Source: Acidobacteriaceae bacterium
Lineage (GTDB): Bacteria > Acidobacteriota > Terriglobia > Terriglobales > Acidobacteriaceae
Reading direction: 5' to 3'
Assembly: GCA_030040395.1 (NCBI GenBank)
Contig: JASHTU010000066.1
Location: 1-9,068, forward strand
Length of the DNA: 9,068 nt
A program made the position numbers and the translations under genes. This document shows positions 1 through 5,775 of this stretch, piece by piece (position 1 is the first letter of the stretch; each line of letters starts with the position of its first letter). Below the pieces are notes generated by a model, which made no database searches, was not told the origin of the DNA, and saw nothing but the letters and a program-made list of their open reading frames with translations.

Positions 1-70
1 CCTACAACCATCTTGCCCTACGAACGCAGATATATCCGCAGAGGGTAATCTAGTTTATAACACAGTAGTA

Positions 71-111
71 CTAGGGTGTATCGACATATACGGGTGGGCA
101 GCGTTGCGAGC
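71..111 (+). repeat. Left arm of 41-bp inverted repeat
   Basis: This pairs with 301-341 in reverse complement. By direct comparison there are six mismatches, at positions 77, 93, 95, 104, 105 and 107. The outer 22 bases have only one mismatch, so the outer part is better conserved than the inner part, a pattern seen in transposon termini. Confidence 0.85.
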
Positions 112-196
112 GAAAATTGGGCCAGACGAGGCGGAGGCCGAAGGCTTTGGCGGCCCCAAGGTCGAGGCCGACAACGAAGTATGGCCCAATTTGCGC
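110..196. repeat. Inner left hairpin of the element
   Basis: GCGAAAATTGGGCCAGAC (110-127) matches the reverse complement of 179-196 at 16 of 18 bases. The stem can continue inward imperfectly through GGCC blocks (136-139 with 166-169) to a small apical stem, 145-150 with 156-161, around a 5-base loop. The whole 87-base segment could fold as one long imperfect hairpin. Confidence 0.7.
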
Positions 197-212
197 CGCA
201 ACCCGGAGGGAC

Positions 213-305
213 GGGGCCATTTTCCCTCATCCCTGTGTCGTTCGTCGCTAGCAGACGCCCGGTATGCGTCGCTCCTCTCTCCTTGATCTGAGAAAAAATG
301 GCTCC
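213..305. repeat. Inner right hairpin of the element
   Basis: GGGGCCATTTT (213-223) pairs with 295-305 through ten Watson-Crick pairs and one G-T wobble. After a 2x2 internal loop, 226-229 pairs with 289-292. An apical GACGC/GCGTC stem (254-258 with 266-270) has a 7-base loop. Together with the outer repeat and the left hairpin this gives a three-way junction. Confidence 0.6.
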
Positions 306-341
306 CGTCGCTGCCCGCTCGTATATGTCGATACCCCCTAG
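301..341 (-). repeat. Right arm of 41-bp inverted repeat
   Basis: Reverse complement partner of 71-111. Its inner end (301-305) also takes part in a second possible stem with 213-217, so the two foldings compete at the junction. Confidence 0.85.
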
Positions 342-436
342 CCAATTGGGCAGGCGGACGTCGACAAATGGCGGATGCGGGCAGGGGACGGTTCTTTGCA
401 TCCTGAATCTGGCGGCGCATGCCGCGGGGGTGAAGA

Positions 437-1339
437 ATGACGAATTTCCTGGCGGATTGTTCAAATGAGTTAGCGAATGCGGTGGAGCGTGCGGGCGCTT
501 CGGTGATTACCGTGGAAGAGGGCGGACGCGAAGGCGTGAGCGGAACGCTGTGGAGGGAGGGCGTGGCAGTGACGGCCGAGCACACCATTCGTGGCCGAGA
601 TGAGGTGACGGTGAAGTTGCCCTCGGGTGAAAGTACGACGGCAGCGGTGGGAGGCCGGGACAGCGGTACGGATCTTGCGTTGCTGAGGGTTCCTGTTGCG
701 TCCGGTCCAGTGGCGGCAACAACTGAAACCCAGCCGCGGGTCGGCGAAGTGGTGCTCTGCATCGGGCGGCGCAAGGCGGAAGGACTGGCCGCGAGCTACG
801 GAGTGATCGGCGCCATTGGCGGGCCATGGCGCACCTGGCAGGGAGCGCGGATTGACCGCTGGCTGCGGCTCGACGTGACGCCGTTTCCAGGGTTTTCCGG
901 CGGACCGGTCATCAACGCGCGTGGTGAGGCAGTGGGTATGGCGACATCCGGACCGCGAGGGTCGGCAATCACGATTCCCGCGTCGACGATCAACCGCGTC
1001 GTTGATCAACTCTTGGTCAAAGGGCGAGTGGCGCGGGGCTACCTGGGAGTTGGAGTGCAGCCGGTCGCGTTTCCTGAAGGCGCGGCGAAGGGGCTGGGCG
1101 TTGACGCCGAGCACGGCCTGCTGGTGGTCATGGTGGACCCGGAAGGGCCAGCGGCCAACGCTGGCATGTTGCTGGGCGATATCCTGGTGAGCATTGCAGG
1201 CGCGGAAATGCGCGGCGCGCACAGCCTGCAACCCGCACTGGATGGGGAAAACATCGGCAAGCCAGTGAAAGTGGACCTAGTGCGCGGCGGTCAACTGTTG
1301 CATCTCGAAGTGGTGGTGGGCGAGAAACCGGAGAGATAG
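437..1339 (+). CDS. HtrA-like serine protease with PDZ domain
   Basis: A 300-residue S1C-type (HtrA/DegP-like) protease that should cleave misfolded or regulated proteins. The trypsin-like domain spans about residues 15-195 with a complete triad: His49 (in VTAEHT), Asp79 (in GTDLALLRV) and Ser154 (in GFSGGP, where the family usually has GNSGGP). A single PDZ domain follows (about 200-296), containing GYLGVGVQP and a LGDILVSIAG segment. The N-terminus has no signal peptide or membrane segment, so the protein as called is cytoplasmic, unlike classical periplasmic HtrA. The ATG at 437 follows a purine-rich GGGGGTGAAGA, which serves as a ribosome site. The LuxR-type regulator gene lies downstream on the same strand. 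Family assignment is firm; substrate and cellular role are unknown. Confidence 0.9.
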   Translation: MTNFLADCSNELANAVERAGASVITVEEGGREGVSGTLWREGVAVTAEHTIRGRDEVTVKLPSGESTTAAVGGRDSGTDLALLRVPVASGPVAATTETQPRVGEVVLCIGRRKAEGLAASYGVIGAIGGPWRTWQGARIDRWLRLDVTPFPGFSGGPVINARGEAVGMATSGPRGSAITIPASTINRVVDQLLVKGRVARGYLGVGVQPVAFPEGAAKGLGVDAEHGLLVVMVDPEGPAANAGMLLGDILVSIAGAEMRGAHSLQPALDGENIGKPVKVDLVRGGQLLHLEVVVGEKPER

Positions 1340-1341
1340 GA

Positions 1342-1473
1342 GTGACGGCGGGTTTCAATCCGGAGATACTCTTGGGCGTCCATAGCGGTATTTCGATTGG
1401 CCTCACGGCCGACTGGCTGCGCCGAAACCCGGTTGCGGTGAGCCGGGGAATCTCTCCCGCGAGCCGGGTGTGA
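1342..1473 (+). CDS. Possible 43-residue ORF between protease and regulator
   Basis: A GTG two bases after the protease stop opens a 43-codon frame ending with TGA at 1471-1473. Its third positions are about three quarters G or C, similar to the neighbouring genes. Its purine-rich upstream sequence, GAGATAGGA, could act as a ribosome site. The predicted peptide begins VTAGFNPEILLGVHSG and resembles no family I know. It overlaps the more distal possible start of the regulator. It could equally be untranslated spacer; high-GC DNA readily gives open frames this short. Confidence 0.2.
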   Translation: MTAGFNPEILLGVHSGISIGLTADWLRRNPVAVSRGISPASRV

Positions 1474-1516
1474 CCTGGCAGCGTCACGGACCGTTCCTGA
1501 GCACTGCGCAGGCGAC

Positions 1517-1522
1517 GAGGGG
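1517..1522 (+). promoter_or_regulatory. Ribosome binding site fixing the regulator start
   Basis: GAGGGG lies four bases before the GTG at 1527. It favours that start over the in-frame GTG at 1470, which has no comparable site and would add 19 residues before the first receiver strand. Confidence 0.5.
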
Positions 1523-1526
1523 AAAT

Positions 1527-2165
1527 GTGATCCGGGTCCTGGTGTGGGCGAAATCGGCGATCATGCGCGCCGGGCTGGAGGCCCTGGTGCGGGCCGACGC
1601 ACGCTTCGATGTGGCCGGCGCGAACCGGGAGACGACGGACCTGGTGACCAGCGTGCGCGAGTTGGCGCCTGATGTAGCGCTGCTGGACGGCAGCTCCGGA
1701 TTCAACGCTGCGGTATGGGCTGAGCTCTCGAGCGCAGCAGATGCTCCGGCAGCGGTGGTGCTGCTTGAAAGCCTGCGGCGCGCGGGGGTGCTGAGGCTTC
1801 TGCAGTCGGGTGTGCGCGGACTGCTGCTGCGAGAAGCCCGCCCGGAGGAGATTTCGGCGGCGCTCGTTGCGGTAAACAGTGGGCTTACGGTCATGTCGCC
1901 GGAGATGATTGAAGTGCTGGCGCCTGTGAGCGCCGAGGCGCCCGCCGACGATGAATTGCCGCCCGGAGAGCCGCTTACGCCTCGGGAAAGCGAGGTCCTG
2001 GCGCTGCTGGCGGACGGAGCGGGCAACAAAGAAATTGCCATCCGGCTGGGCGTCTCCGAGCACACCGTCAAGTTTCACGTGAGCTCGATCCTGAACAAGC
2101 TGGGAGCGGCAACCAGGACAGAGGCCGTTACGCGCGGGTTCAAGGAAGGGCTCATCATGATTTAA
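1527..2165 (+). CDS. NarL/FixJ-type regulator with degenerate receiver
   Basis: A 212-residue DNA-binding regulator. The C-terminal LuxR-type helix-turn-helix (about 147-210) is canonical: LTPRESEVLALLADG, NKEIAIRLGVSEHTVKFHV, ILNKLGA. The N-terminal receiver-like domain (about 1-130) keeps the fold pattern and the phosphoacceptor-position Asp54 (VALLD). The acidic pair that normally binds magnesium (DDHP) is replaced by AKSA at residues 8-11. The switch Thr is not evident near 79-82, and the invariant Lys is Arg102. Phosphorylation control is therefore doubtful, and the protein may act constitutively or respond to a ligand or partner. No histidine kinase lies nearby. The start is taken as GTG 1527; GTG 1470 is possible. 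It lies downstream of the HtrA-like protease and may share its transcript. Confidence 0.88.
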   Translation: MIRVLVWAKSAIMRAGLEALVRADARFDVAGANRETTDLVTSVRELAPDVALLDGSSGFNAAVWAELSSAADAPAAVVLLESLRRAGVLRLLQSGVRGLLLREARPEEISAALVAVNSGLTVMSPEMIEVLAPVSAEAPADDELPPGEPLTPRESEVLALLADGAGNKEIAIRLGVSEHTVKFHVSSILNKLGAATRTEAVTRGFKEGLIMI

Positions 2166-2191
2166 GGTTCCCGATCCGCTTGATCTCCGCG

Positions 2192-2218
2192 CCAGGGCCT
2201 GGTTGCGCCGGGCTCTGG
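2192..2218 (+). terminator. Hairpin after the regulator, possible terminator
   Basis: CCAGGGCCTGG (2192-2202) can pair with 2208-2218 over 11 positions, including two G-U wobbles, around a TTGCG loop. It begins 27 bases after the regulator stop. No U-run follows directly, so it is at best a weak intrinsic terminator. It could instead be an mRNA-stabilising or attenuating hairpin in the leader of the permease gene. Confidence 0.4.
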
Positions 2219-2254
2219 AAGACGCGCGATCTTTCATGCTTAAATCGATAGTTC

Positions 2255-3727
2255 ATGGCCGAAATAACCAACCATGCCGGCGCAGCGCAGGGATCGCAGC
2301 AGCCGGGGCTGGTTCGCGGCATCGGGCTTGCCAACGCCATCTCGCTGAACATGACCAATATGATCGGTGTGGGTCCGTTCATCACCCTGCCGCTGATCGT
2401 GCTGGCCATGCACGGGCCGCAAGCGATCTTGGGATGGATCCTGGGAGCGATTCTGGCGGCGTGCGATGGGCTGGTGTGGGCCGAGCTGGGCGCGGCGATG
2501 CCGGAAGCCGGCGGATCGTATTTTTATCTAAAGGTTATTTATGGACAGCAGCGTCTGGGACGGTTTCTTTCCTTTCTTTTCATCTGGCAGTTGACATTCA
2601 GCGCGCCGCTTTCGATCGCCTCAGGCTGCGTGGGACTGGCGCAATACGCGGGTTATTTGTTCCCGGTTTTGCGGCAGACATATTTCAGTTACGAGTTGCC
2701 CGTGCCGGCCGGCCCAGTGGGCGCGTTTCATCTCGCCATCGTGTTTGGTCCCGCCACCGTGGTGGCCATGCTTTGTTGCGTCACCGCGGTGGTGCTGCTG
2801 TACCGCAACATCCAGGCGGTGGGGCGGCTTTCGTCGGTGTTCTGGCTGGGAGTGATGGGAACCTTGGGCGCGGTGATCGTCACCGGCCTGACCCACTTCC
2901 ACGCCAAGCTGGCTTTCACCTTTCCCGCCGGTGCGTTTAAACCTTCGCCAACATTTTTTGAAGGGCTGGGCGCCGCAACCTTGATCGCCACCTACGATTA
3001 TTGGGGCGCGTACAGCATCTGCTTTCTAGGCGGGGAGGTTCGCCGGCCGGGATGGACGATTCCGCGGGCGGTGCTGTGGTCAGTGGGGCTGGTGGCCGCG
3101 CTTTATCTGATGATGAACATCAGCGTGCTGGGGGTGATGCCGTGGCAGGAGATGGCGGGCGCGGCGGGAACCAACGTCCGGCTGTCATTGGTCGCGGCCA
3201 TGATGCAGCGCGTGTACGGAAATTTCGCCGGGCGCGTGATTGCGCTGCTGGTGGTATGGACTGCGTTCGCGTCGGTGTACTCGCTGCTGCTGGCGTACTC
3301 GCGCGTGCCTTACGCGGCGGCGCTGGACGGCAATTATTTTCGCGTGTTCGCCCGGGTTCATCCCCGGCACCGCTTTCCCAACGTGTCGCTGCTGGTGCTG
3401 GGCGCGGTTTCGACGGTGTTCTGCATGTTTCAGCTGGTGGACCTGTTGGCGGCGCTGGTGGTTATCCGCATCCTGCTCCAGTTTCTGCTCCAGCAGGTGG
3501 GCGTGATGGTGTTGCGCCGCACCAGACCGGAGATGGAGCGGCCCTTCCGCATGTGGTTTTATCCCTGGCCGGCGCTGATGGCGTGCGCGGGATTCGTGTA
3601 CATCCTTTTCGAACGGCCGGCTTTCGGGAGGGAACTGTTTTTTGCGTTCCTAATCGTGTTGACGGGAACGGCGCTGTATCTGCTTCGCGCTTACGCCCGC
3701 TCGGAGTGGCCTTTTGCCCGTGGCTAA
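2255..3727 (+). CDS. APC-superfamily amino acid permease
   Basis: A 490-residue inner-membrane transporter of the amino acid-polyamine-organocation superfamily, expected to couple amino acid or amine movement to an ion gradient. It has roughly eleven or twelve hydrophobic spans. The first (about 28-50) carries the broken-helix motif GVGPF at 38-42. Glu77 and the following PEAGGSY (83-89) match the family's E-x-P-x-x-GG region. ERPFR (428-432) before the last spans is also typical. The ATG at 2255 is bounded by an in-frame TAG at 2249-2251, so no longer start exists, yet no good Shine-Dalgarno sequence precedes it. The gene ends by overlapping the convergent dehydrogenase by four bases. The substrate cannot be read from the sequence. 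Confidence 0.9.
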   Translation: MAEITNHAGAAQGSQQPGLVRGIGLANAISLNMTNMIGVGPFITLPLIVLAMHGPQAILGWILGAILAACDGLVWAELGAAMPEAGGSYFYLKVIYGQQRLGRFLSFLFIWQLTFSAPLSIASGCVGLAQYAGYLFPVLRQTYFSYELPVPAGPVGAFHLAIVFGPATVVAMLCCVTAVVLLYRNIQAVGRLSSVFWLGVMGTLGAVIVTGLTHFHAKLAFTFPAGAFKPSPTFFEGLGAATLIATYDYWGAYSICFLGGEVRRPGWTIPRAVLWSVGLVAALYLMMNISVLGVMPWQEMAGAAGTNVRLSLVAAMMQRVYGNFAGRVIALLVVWTAFASVYSLLLAYSRVPYAAALDGNYFRVFARVHPRHRFPNVSLLVLGAVSTVFCMFQLVDLLAALVVIRILLQFLLQQVGVMVLRRTRPEMERPFRMWFYPWPALMACAGFVYILFERPAFGRELFFAFLIVLTGTALYLLRAYARSEWPFARG

Positions 3728-4773
3728 GGCCTCACGATCATCTTCCCCACGCCGTCGCGGTACTGGCTGGCTATGGCAAAGGCCTCATCGATGCGTTCGA
3801 TCTCCCTGGTGTGCGTAAGCAGCGGTCGAAACCAGTCGGCGTGCGTGTGGAGAAGTTCCAGAGCCTCTCCGGTTTCGTGGTTCGATCGGCGCACATTGAA
3901 AATGGTGAGTTCCTTGCGCCGCATGGCCGACCCGTCCATCGCTACCGAGGGGGTTGAATGAATACCCGTCAGCGCCACGCGGCCGGCATTGCGGCTCAGT
4001 TGAATGGCTTGACTGGTGGTATGTTCCTTGGCTGCGCAGTCAATGGCGCAATCCACGCCGCGCTGTCCCGTGGCGCTGAGGATTTCCTCGATCGCTTCTC
4101 CGGGCTCGATTGCGGCGTCCGCGCCCATCCCCCGCGCCATCTCACGGCGGTGCGCCAGGGGTTCCACGGCCCAAATTCGTCCCGCCTGGGCGGCCCGCAG
4201 TGCGGCGGTGGTCAAGAGCCCGATGGGTCCCGCGCCGATGACCGCGACCGTTTCGCCCCGGCGGATCGACGCCAGGCGGAGGGAATGCATAGCCACCGCG
4301 AGAGGCTCGGCCAGCGCCGCTTCGTCGAACGACATCCCCGCGGGGATGGGGCAAAAGTTCGCGACCGGCAAGTTCACCAGTTCTCGGAAAAAGCCGGGAT
4401 AATGCGGGTTGCTCAAAAAGCGAAGGTTGGCGCACACATTGTGGCGCCCGCTCAAACAGAACTCGCAGTGATAACAATAGAGCGCGGGTTCAAGCGCCCC
4501 GCGGTCGCCTTTAGCGAGTTGTGTGACGCCGGCGCCGGTCTTCACGACTGTTCCCGCAGGCTCGTGCCCCAGCAACATGGGGTAGACGTTGGGGGCGCTA
4601 CCCACCGCGCCTTCGGCGTAAGCATGGAGATCGGACCCGCAGACGCCCACGGCCTCGATCCGGACCTGCACTTCGCCCTGTCCGGGATCTTCAATCGGCA
4701 TCTCCGTTAGCCGGAATGTTAGGGGAGCAATGAGTTCCGCGGCTCGCATCGAAGGCTTCTCTTCAAAAACCAT
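3724..4773 (-). CDS. Zinc-dependent medium-chain alcohol/polyol dehydrogenase
   Basis: A 349-residue cytoplasmic NAD(P)-dependent oxidoreductase of the zinc MDR family, in the sorbitol/threonine dehydrogenase-like branch. Catalytic-zinc ligands are Cys45 (GVCGSD), His70 with Glu71 (GHE) and Glu156. The structural zinc lobe has four cysteines at 100, 103, 106 and 114 with the standard 3-3-8 spacing. The Rossmann motif GAGPIG is at 180-185. Glu204, at the end of the second strand, is compatible with NAD preference. The family is sure; the alcohol, polyol or amino-alcohol substrate is not. Met9 (start at 4749) is a good alternative start because it follows GAAGAGAAG and matches where family members usually begin, giving 341 residues. 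It is divergent from the membrane protein gene at 4972. Confidence 0.92.
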   Translation of the reverse strand: MVFEEKPSMRAAELIAPLTFRLTEMPIEDPGQGEVQVRIEAVGVCGSDLHAYAEGAVGSAPNVYPMLLGHEPAGTVVKTGAGVTQLAKGDRGALEPALYCYHCEFCLSGRHNVCANLRFLSNPHYPGFFRELVNLPVANFCPIPAGMSFDEAALAEPLAVAMHSLRLASIRRGETVAVIGAGPIGLLTTAALRAAQAGRIWAVEPLAHRREMARGMGADAAIEPGEAIEEILSATGQRGVDCAIDCAAKEHTTSQAIQLSRNAGRVALTGIHSTPSVAMDGSAMRRKELTIFNVRRSNHETGEALELLHTHADWFRPLLTHTREIERIDEAFAIASQYRDGVGKMIVRP

Positions 4774-4825
4774 ACCTTATCCGCAGGTGTGAACAAAAGA
4801 CCAGAGGACAGCCGAGTTTCGGGTT

Positions 4826-4842
4826 GCTTGCCGCGGGCAAGC
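4826..4842. promoter_or_regulatory. Perfect dyad GCTTGCC-GCG-GGCAAGC
   Basis: A 7-base perfect inverted repeat with a 3-base centre, lying between the divergent dehydrogenase and membrane protein genes, 53 bases from the dehydrogenase start at 4773. No T-run flanks it on either strand, which argues against a terminator. An operator or a 5'-UTR hairpin of the dehydrogenase transcript fits better. Confidence 0.45.
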
Positions 4843-4850
4843 CGCGAGAA

Positions 4851-4868
4851 CAAGATACACAAATCTTG
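4851..4868. promoter_or_regulatory. Perfect dyad CAAGAT-N6-ATCTTG
   Basis: A 6-6-6 inverted repeat in the divergent intergenic region, only 8 bases from the other dyad. The 18-base span is usual for a dimeric helix-turn-helix repressor site. No regulator gene adjoins it, so the binding protein is unknown. Confidence 0.4.
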
Positions 4869-4962
4869 AGAAAGCGGGTCCGGAACGCGAGACCATTTCA
4901 TTGAGGTGTGCGCGGGCCTCCCGATTGCGCTATTCTGCTTCCTCCTGAAGAATTCATCCGCG

Positions 4963-4967
4963 GGAGG
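4963..4967 (+). promoter_or_regulatory. Ribosome binding site fixing the start at 4972
   Basis: GGAGG four bases before the ATG at 4972 is the best Shine-Dalgarno sequence in the region. It excludes the in-frame upstream ATG at 4906, which would add 22 residues and has no such site. Confidence 0.7.
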
Positions 4968-4971
4968 CAAG

Positions 4972-5676
4972 ATGCTCACTCGCAGCAAGACCAAGAACCC
5001 CGCTGTTCTCTCCTATTACGCAATGCGCAGGGCTGTGGGTTACATTGCTTTGTCACTTCCGTTTGTTCTGGCCTGCGGATGTATCCTGTTCGCGATCATC
5101 GGGCCCGATCATGCGCTGCCGCACCCCCTCCTGCAGCGCTCCCTTAGCGACTACTACTACACCCCTGTGCGCAATTATTACGTCGGCAGTCTCTGCGCCA
5201 TTGCCGCCTTTCTGGTCTGTTCCCGCGGCTATGACCTCCAGGATGAAATCACGGGCTATCTGGCCGGCGCCTTCACCTTTGGCGTAGCCCTGTTTCCCTC
5301 CGTCAACCCCTACGCTGCTGGTTACACCTCCTTGCAAGTCGACATCGGCTTCGTCCACACGGGTTTCGCGGCGCTTATGTTTCTCGTTCTTGCCTATATC
5401 TGTATCTTTCTCTTCCGCAAATCCTCCCCGGAAAAACCCTTTACCCGCCGCAAACATCATCGCAACCGTCTCTACGGAGTTTGCGGCCTGGTCATCGTCG
5501 TTTCCATGTTTGCCATGGTCGCTCTCACCATTTCCTCTTCGCACCGGTCGGTTCCTCCCAGCGGCCTGCTCTTCTGGTGGGAATCGCTGGCGCTGGCGGC
5601 CTTCGGGATGGCCTGGCTGACAAAGGGAGAAGGAATCCTCAAAGACAGGCAACAAAACCGCGTCCATGTATCGTGA
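4972..5676 (+). CDS. Unrecognised six-helix membrane protein
   Basis: A 234-residue hydrophobic protein with about six membrane spans, near residues 22-44, 69-85, 93-110, 125-148, 167-188 and 201-220. The loop after the first span holds SDYYYTPVRNYYVG (59-72), followed by GYD (86-88) and DE (91-92). I recall similar patterns in uncharacterised bacterial membrane proteins, possibly related to DUF998-like families, but I cannot name the family with confidence. A basic stretch (RRKHHRNR, 159-166) between spans four and five should face the cytoplasm by the positive-inside rule. The start is set by the GGAGG at 4963. The fourth span region has a histidine (His129), and Cys35 and Cys37 lie in the first span. 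No function is assigned. Confidence 0.8.
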   Translation: MLTRSKTKNPAVLSYYAMRRAVGYIALSLPFVLACGCILFAIIGPDHALPHPLLQRSLSDYYYTPVRNYYVGSLCAIAAFLVCSRGYDLQDEITGYLAGAFTFGVALFPSVNPYAAGYTSLQVDIGFVHTGFAALMFLVLAYICIFLFRKSSPEKPFTRRKHHRNRLYGVCGLVIVVSMFAMVALTISSSHRSVPPSGLLFWWESLALAAFGMAWLTKGEGILKDRQQNRVHVS

Positions 5677-5759
5677 CCCTGCGCCCCGCTCCTCTATCCC
5701 CAACTTTCGATGGAGGCGCGCGCACCGCTTGGCCGGTTAAGATCGCTCGCATCTGCAAC

Positions 5760-5764
5760 GGAGG
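5760..5764 (+). promoter_or_regulatory. Ribosome binding site fixing the start at 5776
   Basis: GGAGG, continuing into GGAGGT, precedes the ATG at 5776 by about eleven bases. It supports that start over the in-frame ATG at 5710, whose extra 22 residues lack any similarity to the family. Confidence 0.6.
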
Positions 5765-5775
5765 TCCCCGAACCT

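Larger units (their letters stand above)
71..341. mobile_element. 271-bp inverted-repeat element, MITE-like
   Basis: The two ends are an inverted repeat of 41 bases (71-111 and 301-341) that match at 35 positions by hand alignment. They include a perfect 15-base block, GTATCGACATATACG, at 78-92. Similarity stops abruptly outside 71 and 341, as expected of element ends. Both ends read CTAG followed inward by GGG. CTAG is palindromic, so it could be a 4-bp target duplication (YTAR, as for IS5 relatives), a TA duplication, or part of the repeat. The interior encodes nothing convincing. A non-autonomous transposable element is the simplest reading. A structured RNA or regulatory leader for the downstream protease is the main alternative. 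Confidence 0.55.
1..436. other. Gene-free region with nested inverted repeats
   Basis: I see no convincing coding region here; the open frames on both strands are antisense or low-complexity frames with no family resemblance. The first 70 bases are more AT-rich than the rest and contain a near-palindrome around GATATATC (26-39). Positions 71-341 form the inverted-repeat element described separately. Positions 342-436 lead into the protease gene and include a perfect CCAATTGG palindrome (342-349) immediately outside the element. No tRNA or rRNA is recognisable. Confidence 0.7.

Noticed and set aside
26..39. Near-palindrome GCAGATATATCCGC as an operator
   Set aside because: It is short, imperfect and not placed before a recognisable gene, and it does not match the NrdR box I compared it with.
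355..385. Weak direct similarity of this stretch to the left arm of the inverted repeat
   Set aside because: Only TCGACA and GGGCAG are shared with inconsistent spacing, which is compatible with chance.
1128..2237. A 369-codon open frame on the minus strand
   Set aside because: It lies antisense to the protease end and the whole regulator, whose families are clear. Its translation is rich in Arg, Pro and Ser with no recognisable domain, as expected of antisense frames in high-GC DNA.
3001..3957. A 318-codon plus-strand frame within the permease and beyond
   Set aside because: It overlaps the APC permease and runs antisense to the dehydrogenase. The translation is low-complexity Gly/Ala/Arg with no homology pattern.
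4901..4936. TTGAGG and TATTCT as a promoter for the membrane protein gene
   Set aside because: The spacing is 24 bases, too long for a sigma-70 promoter, and neither hexamer is strong.
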